Assembly: GCA_007449985.2 (NCBI GenBank)
Contig: VIIQ02000562.1
Span: forward strand, 248,001 to 312,000
DNA length: 64,000 nt
Source: Desmodesmus armatus
Lineage: Eukaryota > Chlorophyta > Chlorophyceae > Sphaeropleales > Scenedesmaceae
Direction: 5' to 3'
Positions within the stretch are counted from its first letter, which is position 1. The number at the start of each line of letters is the position of its first letter. Below are positions 11,572-22,700 of the stretch, in pieces. Position numbers and translations under genes: made by a program. The notes beneath the pieces are model-generated. The model had not been told where the DNA came from. It did not search any database and saw only the letters and a list, made by a program, of their open reading frames with translations.

Positions 11572-13750
11572 CACTTTGGCGGGTGATCAGCAGCAGTCAC
11601 ATTGTGGTGGTTGGTGGTCATGGTAGTGCAGGCAAGTCACACGCTTCTACTGCCTCAGGCAAGTTTGAGCAAAGCATGCCACGCAGGTGTTACAGAGATA
11701 CAGATGTACTACTATTACTACAAATTGAGCACATGCAGAATGCACCGCTCCTGGAGGCACCTGCATGCTGAGTGCCATGTAGGCCACTCTCCCTTTCAAG
11801 CTCAGCTATCACGTCATACCAAAGCAGCTGCCGGTGTGCACCAGCCTGCCCCAACCATCACAACAAGCAATGTCCGAAACTGGTCCTTGCAATACCATCC
11901 ACACTGCACGGGTAAGTATCATACACACACTCGCATACACAGGTTTGGTGCAACCTCGTACTCTACACACTCTCTCTTCCAGAACCTCTTGACATTGATA
12001 CATGATGGTCTGCTGCTTGGTGCACGACATTGAAACCCCTGAAAACAAATCTCAACCACAACACAGCCACCTGGGCTACCACTCTCCACTGTTTCATGCT
12101 GTGCAGGGCCATGGCTTGCACACCACTACCTGCACGCTCCAAGACAGTTGCACACACACACCAGACAGTTCTTCAACAGAAACACATACAAGTTGGGGCA
12201 CAAATGCAGCCAGGCAACCATGGTTGGCCTGGCGGCCCTGCCAGTTGCAGGCAGGCTGCTGTCTGGTGCTAAAAGTACAACGTGCTGGTAACACACAAAT
12301 GTCACGCGCCGCCTTGAGTCAGCCACAAGCGATGAAAACAGCATGCGACAGGTGCATGGCCAGACCGGCAACGTGCTGTTGTCAGGAAGCTCCGTCCCAC
12401 TCAGGGAGCTTCAAGGAGCTTCTGCGATTGAAGCAGCGATTCTAAATACATGTCACCCAGCAACAGGAGCTGCTGGAGCATGCAGCACATGGCCGTAGCT
12501 CAAGGGACTCACAACCTGTGCTGTGAGTACACCTGAGTTGTGCTCCACAGCACAGCTGTGCACATGTGCACAAGCGCACATGGCTCAGATTGGTTCTGCT
12601 CAACCACGCGGGTCAACAAGGCACAGCCTTGGCACGTCCACGCACAAGAATGCAGCTCACCGAGCGTACTGCAAGCATGGTGATGAGACTTTAGCAAGAT
12701 ATGACACAGACAGCAAAGCCTGATGCTTTCACCACCATCCAAAATACACCCAAAACTTCAAAGAAGAAGCTGGCAATTGACAAGGGTGCTGTGGGTTGTG
12801 CTTCACACACCGCCAGGTAGTTCACACACCGCCAAGCAAAGATCACTCCAAAGCACACAACAAGGTCGCCTCCTGATGCAAGCCGCATGCATCCATCACA
12901 AGCAGCACACCCTTGCAGATATAAAGTAAATGGCAAGCATCAGGTCGGAACCAAAACAAAACAACACAACCACGCCAAAACAGTTTGAAACACACACACG
13001 CGCACTCTCATCATACACAGAGGTGAGGCAGGGGCCAACATGCAAGGCATGCAAGGCATGCCCAACAGTGCTGTGGCTTACAGGGCCATCGCTGTGCCTG
13101 ACAGAGTCACTTCGTAGGGCCAGCACAAAGAAGCCATCACATAACACGGACCAACAACAAACATGCTGACCGCTGAGAAAAGTGACTGTTTTGGGAGGGT
13201 ATGTGTAGGTCACAACGACACTGTAGTTGCTGTGTGTGGCTTGTGAGGCGCCAAACATGGAAGCATGGTTGAGTGAAACCCAAAAACAGACCATGCAAAC
13301 TCACAACACGACATCAGCTGCAGAAGAATCCTGCTCACCAAAAACAGGTCAACAAAGGCACAAGTCACAACCAACCACCCCAAGCATGCCACAGGCAAAC
13401 GCAGCCCACAACAGCAAACATGCAATTCACACATGCCGTCCTTTCCATCGTGACAAAAGGCAGTGTTGACTGCCGACACAGCATACACAGCAGGCCTCTC
13501 AGTGCCCGACCAGTCTAAGGGTGTTGGCCACTAGGTTGTTGCCACCTGTGGTGCCCTGTCAAACGCACTGCATGGCCCACTGCCCACAGACAGGCATGCA
13601 GCACTCCAAAAACGCAGCTCTGGACCACTGCTATGCCCACAGACACGCATACACAACTCACCACTCCAACCACTGAGCAACGGTTGGGCAACCCAGCACA
13701 GCCCAGTGCCCGTCAGCACACAGGGAACCTCGCTGCTATTTGGAAACGAT
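11572..13750. other. intergenic stretch between convergent genes, nothing recognised
   Basis: About 2.2 kb between the stop of PIGM (plus) and the stop of a minus-strand F-box/LRR gene. It must include both 3' UTRs. Open frames here are short, Thr/His/Gln-rich and lack domains. There are only tiny direct repeats, such as TTCACACACCGCCA twice near 12803-12835 and GGCATGCAA repeats near 13040. No RNA gene or TE protein was seen. Confidence 0.55.
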
Positions 13751-16700
13751 TCATGGCTGTTGGTGCAGCAGCAGCACCTGTCGCTCCTGCTCCTCATCCT
13801 CCTCAAGGCTGTGGCTGCGTCCCTCTAGCAGGGGAGTCACGTCCAGCTGCAAGGGCAGCACCAGCTTGCGCAGCTGCTGGCAGCCCTGGAGCAGCTGCAG
13901 GAGAGCAGCACAGCTCACTCGTGTGCACCTGCACAATGACACCAGCACGACAGCACAGCATGTTTGCGGACACATGTGGCAAGACTGTGGTATATGACAC
14001 TGTGGTATATGACACTGTTCAGATAGAGCCCCGGGAACTACAATTTGCATGATGACAGTTGCTGTATGCAGCTGCACGTTGACTATCGCCACAAAATTGA
14101 GGTTTTTTCATCGCCGCCACCTGCCGCCACGTCCAGAGCACCGAGTGCATGCACCCTCCTACCTGTGCAGGTCTGCCTCCTGTAGCAGTGGGCAGCTCTG
14201 TGCCAGTTGCTTGATGGTTGAGTCTGTCATGGCCTTGGTCAGCTTCACAGCAGCCAGGGAGGGACAGTGGCTGGCCAATGAGGAGCCAGAGGCATCAGTC
14301 ACCTACATCAGCAAACAAAACCAAGATTGGTCCAAAGCTCAAAGCTGCCCTAAGCAGCAGTGCAGGGTGCCGAACACAAGCTCAACTCTTTACCTAACAA
14401 GCCACCTTCTTACAGGATATGCGAACGTCAGCCGGGATACGTGAGCATTGGCCTGCTTTGCTTGTAGCAGTATGGATTTGAAGGGATGCTGGGAAGAGTG
14501 GCAGGCAGGCAGGGCGTACCTTGAGCAGCTTGCTGCTGAGCTTGACTGTGTGCAGGTTCTTGCAGGCCTCCAGCAGCACCGTGACGCCTCCATCAGTCAC
14601 GTGCTCGTTGTAGCCACCAAGGGTCAGCACCTCAAGCTCAGGGCAGTTGGCAGCAACGGCATACATTGACCTGCATGCAGTGCAGGCAAGGAGAGCATGT
14701 GATAAGACAGGCAGCGACTGCAAGATACAACCAGGGACGGTAACGGATCCCAGTGGTCCCCTCCTGTTCTTTTTAATTCATTCGGTGGTTTTTCTGGCAT
14801 CCTGCTGTACAGTTGGTTAAGTGTGTGCAATTCAAAGCTCCTGTGCTTCCTGCCCCCCCCCCCCGGCTGCCTGTCTGTCTAGTGGTGTTGCTTAACAGCT
14901 AGTGTGAGTGTGCTGTAGTGTGCGTATGCTGTAGTGTGAGTGTGCTGTGATTGGTGATGTTGAGCTGCCCCGGTGAAGTATCAGGTGCTGCTGCTGGTGC
15001 CCACCATGGACCATGGACATGTTGGGCTCAGCTGGTACCTCAACATGAGCAGCACGCCTGCTCTTCGTGACTACTAAGGCTGAAAACAACGCCAAAGCTT
15101 AAAAGTTCAAGGCTAAAGTGACTGTCCCTAGCGAAGTGCCTTGCATGTTGCCTGTTACGATGGCGCGTAGCTTGGTGCAAGTGATGTTGTGAGGCATGAT
15201 CCGGCCTTCTACCATTCAATCGTCCTTTTTATCAAATGTTCTTTGCATTTGACTGTGCATGGAGCGTAGACGTGTCATTTGTTATTGGGCAGGACAAGTG
15301 CATCATCTGCTCGCCTGCAACACTTGAGCACGCGTTGAAATATGTATCAATAGTACATGACTGTGCTGCGACAATATCAGACCGATCACGGGATGGTCTG
15401 AATTTAGCAGAGTTTTTTTTCGATTTCAGTCCTCCGGTATGCACTGTCTTTGCTTCTGCGTGACCGTCCAGTCGCTTCTGTGCATTGATGACGTTAAAAA
15501 TGAATTCTACAAGCTTTTGTGCATTGGGCAGAGCATGCACATGTTGACATCTCAAAACGCATTTGCTGCTCAAGCTTGCATAGTGACTGAATTGAAAAGT
15601 CTCTTGGTACTTTTATGTGCCGATAATTCACACGGAGTTGCAAGGCTCGCGCGCCCGTGCTTGCTGAGATATGGGGGTCCAAAAACTGCCCCAAAAACTG
15701 ACAGATGACCTTTTACTGGGATCCGTAACAAGACTGCAGCCCCTGCACTTGCAAATGTCTGTGCCGATGGGGCATAGCTTCTGACATCTAGGCAGTGTCA
15801 TGCCTTTAAGCCTTACCAACTGGCATAGTTCCCATTTTCACACCACACCACTATATCCACACCTCAGATACGGACACCAACAGGCTGGCCCCCTGGCTGC
15901 AACCCAAGCCCTCCAGCAGCATGCTCGTCTACCCCTTGCTGCTTGCTCAGCCTCGCCCCAGCCCACCTGTCTGAGATGCGGTCACAGTTGTGCAGTGTGA
16001 GGTGCTTCAGGTCGCGGCACCCCTCTGTCAGCGCAATCAGGCCATCATCAGTGAAGAGCTCGCTGGGCAGGCTGTAGCGCTGGAAGTAGACCTCCAGCAC
16101 ACCCAGCTGCCTGCAGTGTACCGCCAGGGCGCGAGCCATGTCGTCTGTCATGCCGCCAATGCAGCTGGCGCGCTCGTCCATTGAGAAGTGGCGCAGCTGG
16201 GGGCACAGGGCTGCCAGGGCATAGGCGCGCAGGCCCTTGGTGTGGGGCAGAACCTCATCGCGCTTGTAGCCGGCACTGAAGCGCTGCTGCCCTTGAGCTG
16301 CACGGGCCTCTTGGGACCTGTACAGGCAGAGAAGAATCATGCAGTGCAGAGCAGCAGCAGACACGATGGTGGTGTGTGAGCGATGTGGTGAGGCTGAAGA
16401 CGTGAGGGCATGTCGTCAACTGTGGCTGGTGACAGCGGCAGGGGTGAGCCATGCCAAATTATACTTGCAGCCTACCCCATTTTGGAAATATGTGGTTGTG
16501 ACTATTGAACACCTTACTATGCAGCTGGTAGCACAGTTTCCACCCCAGTGCTATATGATGACATCAGCACTTGCTGAGACAGCATGTCCTACCTGGCCAA
16601 CTGAATGACCTCACAGGAGCCCTGAGATCGCTTCAACAGTGAAAACAGCACTGTGGGGTCCAGTCCATGCTGCTCGTTGGCTGTGTCGAAGGCAAGTTCC

Positions 16701-16960
16701 CGCCAGTGCTCCTGCTTGCTGACCAGCTGCTTGGCGTGGAGACAGGTGCACATCAGTGCACACTTGGACCGTGTGTCCAGCTGTGACAGCAGCTTGATCA
16801 GCACGCTGTCATGCAGCTGTATCAGCTGGTAAGGCTGCTGCATGCTGTCTGAAGCACCTGAGGTGGCCATGGCGCTGCAATCTGTTTTCAACAGAGGTTG
16901 TGGCGCTGCAGGGCTGGAGGGACTGGGAAGAGGCTGGGCTGGCATAAGCACGGCTGCCAT
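13751..16960 (-). CDS. F-box/LRR protein (AMN1/FBXL-like), five exons
   Basis: Exons 16593-16960, 15967-16317, 14520-14670, 14163-14302 and 13751-13928 join in phase to 395 residues. Residues 40-85 form an F-box (YQLIQLHDSVLIKLLSQLD, then KCALMCTCLHAKQL). The rest is a run of cysteine-containing LRRs of the FBXL/AMN1 type: LAALCPQLRHFSM, LAVHCRQLGVLEV, LTEGCRDLKHLTLHNCDRIS, VAANCPELEVLTLGGY, LLEACKNLHTVKLSS, LASHCPSLAAVKLTKA, LAQSCPLLQEADLHR, LLQGCQQLRKLVLPL. The tail is acidic. Introns fall at similar places within repeats, as expected if repeats were duplicated with exons. Role: SCF substrate receptor (family knowledge; substrate unknown). The intron of about 1.3 kb between exons two and three holds a TIR-bounded insertion. 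Start at 16960 is the first ATG of the F-box exon. Confidence 0.85.
14744..15725. mobile_element. TIR-bounded non-autonomous DNA element in an intron
   Basis: An 11-bp terminal inverted repeat (CGGATCCCAGT at 14744-14754 and its reverse complement at 15715-15725) bounds 982 bp, and TAA flanks it on both sides (14741-14743 and 15726-15728). A three-base TAA target duplication fits the PIF/Harbinger rule of TWA duplications (family knowledge). The interior is visibly more AT-rich than its surroundings, with T runs and a C homopolymer, and has no transposase motif. It lies fully inside the large intron of the F-box/LRR gene. The short TIR means chance cannot be excluded. Confidence 0.5.
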
Positions 16961-17364
16961 GCTGTTTCAACAATACCAAAGTCAGTTTCTTCACTGCTGC
17001 GGTACTCAAGACGTAGCAATAGTAATCCTGTGTAATTGATGGGGCACCAAACTCCGACACCTGTGACCCGTCTCAACAAGCTGCCAAAGAGCGTCAGGTC
17101 GATGCTACGAAGACGTGGAAACCGCTGTGGAGGACGGACGTCCGCATCATACTCACATACACTCCAAACTGTAGACCGCGGGGCGGGTTCAAGCAAGTCA
17201 CACCACGCGCATTCAATTTGGTTGAGTTATCTCATAAGGTGGTTGCTGTGTCTAATCAGACCCGTACACCGGCTGCCCCTTCCCCCAACCTGCTTGTGGC
17301 CAACTCCCATCTGGTTCAGTGCCTTCAGTGCCTGTTTGCTACAGTCTGGAGTTGGGGAGAGTGC
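16961..17364. promoter_or_regulatory. divergent intergenic spacer (F-box/LRR gene / Aha1-domain gene)
   Basis: About 400 bp between the start codons of oppositely transcribed genes. It should hold both promoters and 5' UTRs. No motif stands out; no heat-shock element (nGAAn repeats) is obvious despite the chaperone-related neighbour. Confidence 0.4.
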
Positions 17365-18547
17365 ATGGCTAAGTGGGAGGTGAGACATCCTGGTGAAGTG
17401 TTGTGGACCCTGGCAGGTTCCACAGTAGCCTCTGAGTGGGCAGGTACCCCCTGAGCGGCAACAGCAGTGGGGCCAGAAACTTCCAGCAGCGGGACAGTGT
17501 GGATGCACTTAAGAGCTGAATGCAAAGCAACCCCTTCATTGAGTCATCCTGCGTGCCCCTGGCCTGGTTAGTGTTGGACTCGCCCCTGTTTGTGCCCGTG
17601 TGTGCTGCCAAAGACTGGTTGCAACCCGCCAGCCGCACCCAACTCACCTGCCGTCTGTTGACTACATGTCTGCAGAGTCGTGATCCACGGTGGCTGGTGG
17701 AGCCCAGGCAGGACGGCACAAACGTCAATGGCTGGCACTGGCAGGACAAAAACAGGTTCGCCTGGGCCAAAGAGAAGCTGGAGCAGGCATTGCCAGAGCT
17801 GCCACCAGCAGAGGCGGGCAATGTGCGCATCAGCAAGGTCACAGATGTAGTGGGAGAGGTGAGGGGCCTTGGATAAAGACTGGGTTGCATATCTGACGAC
17901 CAGGGATGTGGCACGCTTCAGCAGTTGAGTGACTTCTTGCAGCCGGGTCACTGGTCCCTTGCTGTGCAATCACCCGATCACCTCAAGAGTATTGCATATG
18001 GATCATCTAATGAGCAGTTTTTGAAAAAAGGGTGTAATTATTCAGCGCGAGCTCGTCGCTTGCACAGCAGCAGCAGTAATAAAGTAAGGTCTTGCAGGGC
18101 GCCTGCCGTTGAGTTGCTGGCCTGGCATGCTGAGCAGAGGCCCCCTGTTCTCCGTTCACTGCCCCAACTCCAGGCCATCACAAGCACGCGAAAGGGCAAT
18201 AAGAAGCTAGCGATATACGACCTGAAGATCACTATGAAGTGGGAGGCGCAAGCAGAGGATGATGAAGAGCAGGTGCGCATGGTTACTGCAGCTGTGCTGG
18301 CAACGGCCGTTAAGGCAGCTGGTGTTGTGTTGGGTACGGATTGCAGCTGAAGCACTGACCTACTTTGAGTGTGTGGGTCAGCAGCGAGGACGATGGCACC
18401 CACACACGTATGGGCTGTAGTGGCTGTATTCGGGTAGTCCTGTCTGGTGGAAGCAGGTGTAGGTTGTTGCAGTGCAGTCTTGGGCCATGAACAGTAACGC
18501 TGTGGTATAGTCCAGACTTGGCGGTTTGACTGACGTGTACCACTGTG

Positions 18548-18586
<39 letters not shown>

Positions 18587-18777
18587 AGTACACTGGGACG
18601 TTACAGCTAGATGACTTTGCGTCGCACAGCGAACCTGATGAGTATGTGTTCACGCTAACAGCAGACGCAGTGGGGCAGCCAGAAAAGCGGGACCTGTACA
18701 AGGGGGTGGTGCAGAGCTTGTACCCCCAGATTGTAGAGACGCTGCAGAGGATCACGAGTGAAATGCTGGAGGTCTGA
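17365..18777 (+). CDS. Hsp90 co-chaperone with only the Aha1 N-terminal domain (Hch1-like)
   Basis: Exons 17365-17379, 17676-17858, 18174-18272 and 18589-18777 give 161 residues. The start is MAKWE, joined by a 296-bp intron to SRDPRWLVEPRQDGTNVNGW; this matches the typical Aha1 beginning (MAKWG..DPRW, NVNxWHW). Later blocks also fit: TRKGNKKLAIYDLKITMKW (the Arg-Lys-Gly loop and following strands) and a C-terminal helix (IVETLQRITSEMLE). Aha1 binds the Hsp90 middle domain and stimulates its ATPase (family knowledge). The reading frame ends in TGA right after the N-domain, and no Bet-v1-like AHSA1 C-domain is visible downstream, so the product resembles yeast Hch1. The usual Asn-Asn before Arg-Lys-Gly is Ser-Thr here. 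A five-codon first exon is unusual but well supported by homology and phase. Confidence 0.85.
18550..18588 (+). repeat. (GCT)n tract ending at a 3' splice site
   Basis: About twelve GCT units end in GCAG, and the last coding exon of the Aha1-domain gene begins on the next base. The repeat thus takes the place of the normal polypyrimidine tract. Each unit is only half to two-thirds pyrimidine, so changes in repeat number could affect acceptor strength. Confidence 0.8.
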
Positions 18778-19732
18778 TAGCACCACTGTCAGAAGTGGCA
18801 GCAGCAATGACGGCAGGCCGGACCTGCAGCAGCAGCAGCGGCAGCCTGTGGCCTGGTGGTGGGTGAGCTGCAGCCGGCAACAGCCGCAGATTGCAATCAG
18901 GGGAGGCTGCGGCTGTGGTTTTGACGGCATGGCATGGCAGCCGTTCAGCCTGCCGGCAGCAGTAGGGGCAACAGCGGTGGTTGCTGCTGCAGCAGAGGGG
19001 AAGAGATGTTGTTTGGGGCTGTGCAGCAGTGGTGGCGGCGCAGCAGGCCAGACCTGCAGCAGCGGCAGCCTGTGGCCTGGTGGGGGGCAAGCTGCAGTCA
19101 TCAACAGCTGGCAGCAGCCATCACTGAACACAGCAGCAGTGGTGGTGGCGGTGCGGCGTGGCAGCTGGCGAGCTACTCCCTGCAGCAGCAGAGGCAACAG
19201 CGGTTGTTGCTTGGGCAAACCGCCAGCAGCAGCACAAGCACATGCTGTTAGCACCCATATTTGTACAGCAGTTTGTGGTTATCTGGACAGGGGAGAGAGC
19301 AGGCTTAGCATTGAGGGGTTGGAGGTGTGGGCCTTTGAAGTTCTGTGAGTGTCAGAAGGGCTTCTGTGAGTGTCAGAAGGGAAGAGAAGGGTTGTGAGGT
19401 GTTCTGTACAGCTGCATCGCTGCTGATTGAGCAGCAGAGGCTTGGCCTGCCGTGCAGTGAGCAAGGCAGTACTTTCATATGAAGTGTCACTGGTTTCAGC
19501 ATTGTCTTGTTTGCCTGGATATGCCGGTCAGCTGAGCATGGCAGGTGGCTCATCATGGGCCTCTCATGTGTGTGAGCTTGGTTGTCCTACAGGATCGGGG
19601 AGCGAGTGTGTGTTTGCAGGTGTGTTTCGGCCTGCCTGTTGAAAGAAAGGGTTCCTGACATGCAGATACAGTCGCTGCCGACTAAGCCTATAACTTGCTA
19701 TACATTCGGCTGTTCCTCCAGAGTCTTGTCTC
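18778..19732. other. spacer and 3' UTR with a diverged tandem duplication
   Basis: Follows the stop of the Aha1-domain gene. Two diverged units of about 220 bp (roughly 18815-19040 and 19045-19235) share blocks such as GCAGCCTGTGGCCTGGTGG, GACCTGCAGCAGC and GGCAACAGCGG. A shorter repeat CTGTGAGTGTCAGAAGGG occurs twice at about 19340-19382. Open frames on both strands are GC-rich repeat shadows. The promoter of the next gene must lie in the last few hundred bases. Confidence 0.55.
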
Positions 19733-22700
19733 ATGCCGTTCTTCGTGTACACACCAGCAAGCACACAAGTGTTGCAACACTGGGACCAGGTTTCTGGCAC
19801 TCCCAGGTTTCAAGTAACGTTGCGTCGTTTTACCGTGAGTGCCATTCAAGATACTGAAACCTACTTGCTGGGTGAATTGGGGCTGATGGCGCCCGAGTCA
19901 GCGTGGCAGCCAGATCACCAAACAGATCCCTGTTTAAATGGCGCCTCTGACATGACTGAACAAGTGTCGGCAGACATCTGCAGTGCTCTGGAGATTGTCT
20001 GGCCCAGCAATGCGGGTACGGTGCTGGGAACGTCTGCTGCTTGTTGGTGGGCCCTTTTCCCTCATGTGCATCTTCTGAAGTGGTGATTGAGGGCACAAGT
20101 ACCATCTTTGTGATCTCGCCACCATTATTTTAATGCACATCTCACAAATGCAGGGCCAGAGGCAACAGTCAAGCGTGCAGCAGCCGAGTACCTGCTGGCC
20201 AACCACCCCCCAGGGGCATTTGTGAAAGCTGTCTTGGTGGCCAGCCATGTCACGACTGCAGTTGGCAAGGTGTCATCATTGGGCATCACCAAAAAGTTTG
20301 AGCAGTTGCTTATTGAAGACCCTTGCTTCACCGTCGAGAGGCACCCCTTCAACAATCTGGTGGCACTCGACACCACCCAGCTGCTGTCTCAATCGTCCTG
20401 GAGGCGAGATGAACAGCTCACACTGGATCAGCAATGGCAGCAGCCGCCACAGCAGCAGCAGCAGCACCTCGGCAGCCCGCCCGGCCTCGGCAGCAGTAGC
20501 AGCAGCACTGATGGGCGACAGGGCCTCAAGCCCAATGGCAGGCTGCTGCACGGCCTGAACGCGCTGTGGCCTCGCGAAGGGGCAGCAGCCACACCTGATA
20601 CTAAGGTCAAGCACACTGCCCTCTTCCAGCTGCTCAAGCGCCCCAACAACACCATGGAGTGGTTTGCCCTGGCATTCGCCATCAATGAAGCCCTCGGGTG
20701 TGTGGACGTTGTGCAGGATTTGGGGTGTATCCTGCCCATGGATCAGCTGCTGCAACAGGAGCCCAGCATCTTTGTGTTTGAGCGATCAGTCAGGGGCTCT
20801 CCGATGCCTGCAGTGGCGTTGGACACCCAGGGGGTGCTCAACATGTTTGTGCGGGGCCAGTCCTCTGACCCAGGGTCACCACACGGAGTGCCCCTGCTGC
20901 CGCAGGCGCAGCCACAGCCGCGGCCACAGCAGCAGCAGCAGCAGCGGGGGGTTGTGCCGGGTGCAAGCAGCACCTCGCCGGAGCAGCAGCACGTGGGCGA
21001 CAGCATGCAAGGGGTTGTGCCGGACAGCGGCGTTGTGTCTGCGGCCGCGCTGCTGCAGTATGTGCGCAGCAGGCAGTGGCACAGCAGTGACCTGGTGTTG
21101 GATGCAGTGCGGCGTGCGCTGGCTGAGCGCATGGTGCTCAAGGTGAACACAGCAGCAGCCAAGGAAGGACAGCAGCCTGCCAAGACTGAGGCCAAGTGGT
21201 ACAACATGCTCGGTTCCTTGGCAGGTATGGGATGGCCTGTAGAAGTATGTTCGTATTGCGCATAGCTCTGCCTGTCTTGGCCTTTCACAGCACTCTCAGC
21301 ATGCAGCTGCAATGTACCTCACCCCACAAGCGGTCACCAGTGTGGCAGCAGCAACAGCTAGCAGGGTTTGTATTGCAGTCCTTTCATGTCACTCGCCGGC
21401 CTCTGCCTACACCAAATTTGTGGCCTGCACCATTGCCTGTGCAGGAGGGCAGTGTGAAGGTCACGTTTGCTCATCATGTTGTCCGACAAAAGGCTTTTGT
21501 TCCCCTCTGCCTCCTGCCTTTGCCCTGTTGATTCAGGCTACACCATAGCACAGGCAGTAGAGGGCCTGGGTCCTGCAGTTGCGCGCTCCCCACCCTCCCT
21601 GGAGGAGTGTGTGGACCAGGACCCATACCTCAGCATATACTTTGTTGGGGAGGTGCAGCACATCAAACTCGACATTGAGCAGCTGTTGCAGGATGCAGCA
21701 GCAGCAATGGCGGCGCAACAGCTGCAGAATCGGCGCCAGTCGCGTGCTGCAGCTGCACTCGCAGGCGGCAGTATCATACTGCGCCAGGTTGGTGGTGCTG
21801 CTGCTGCAGGAGCTAGCAGCAGTCGGCAGCCTTCCAACGGGCCAGCAGTGAATGGCGCCAGCAGCAGCACAGCACATGCAGGAGCAGCAGCCAGGGGTAT
21901 TCAGCAGGTGTCTGTCGGTGCCCTGCTGCAGCATGTAAGCAGCAGGGTGTGGCACAGCAGCAACCCGCAGCTTGACCTTGCCAGAAGGGCCCTGGCACAG
22001 CACCTGGTGGCCAAGGGGATTGAGGGCATTGCAGCACACTACCCTGCAAACAGTGATCATGAACTGTACAGGGAGTTGTTCTCACAAGCGGGTGAGCCTT
22101 CTGTTGAGCTGCATCAAGCATGCAGTGACTGCTGTCATGATGCCTGTCTGGCTTGGTCGAAATGTGGAATACTATTATTCAGCAGCTGATAATGGGTAGT
22201 GACGGGAGCGGGTTGGTGGATGCATGTGGCTACAGGCGCGATCAATGGAGCTGGCTGAGCTTGCCCCTCTGGCAAGCCTGTGCTGTGCTGTGTTGTGCTG
22301 CTGTGTGCTGGGTGCGCAGGTAACGTGATCAACAAGGCGCTGAGGAGCCGCTTTGGCGACTCTGTTCAGCCCTGCTACAAGAAGCTTGCAGACGTCTTCA
22401 CTGATGACCCCTGCTGGCAGCTCATGCCTCCCAGCACACCAGGCGGTCAGAAGCTCGTGCAGCTCAACCTCCCACTGCTGCTGCAGGAGGCAGCAACTCT
22501 GCCAGATGCATCCAGCGGCATTGGCAGCAACAGCGGCAGCAGCAGCAATGCCTCTGGAGTGCAGGCTGCTGGTAACGCCGCTACAGCGGCAGCAGCAAGG
22601 GCAGGGAGTGGTGCTGCCAGCAGCAGCAGCGGCAGCAGACCAGCTGCTGTGAGGTCACCTGCAGTTGCAGCAGGTGCTGCCAATAGTGCTGAGGCGGCCA

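Noticed and set aside
15236..15463. Frame of 75 codons with Cys and aromatic residues inside the TIR element
   Set aside because: Too short, no transposase motif, no splice support; probably chance in AT-richer DNA.
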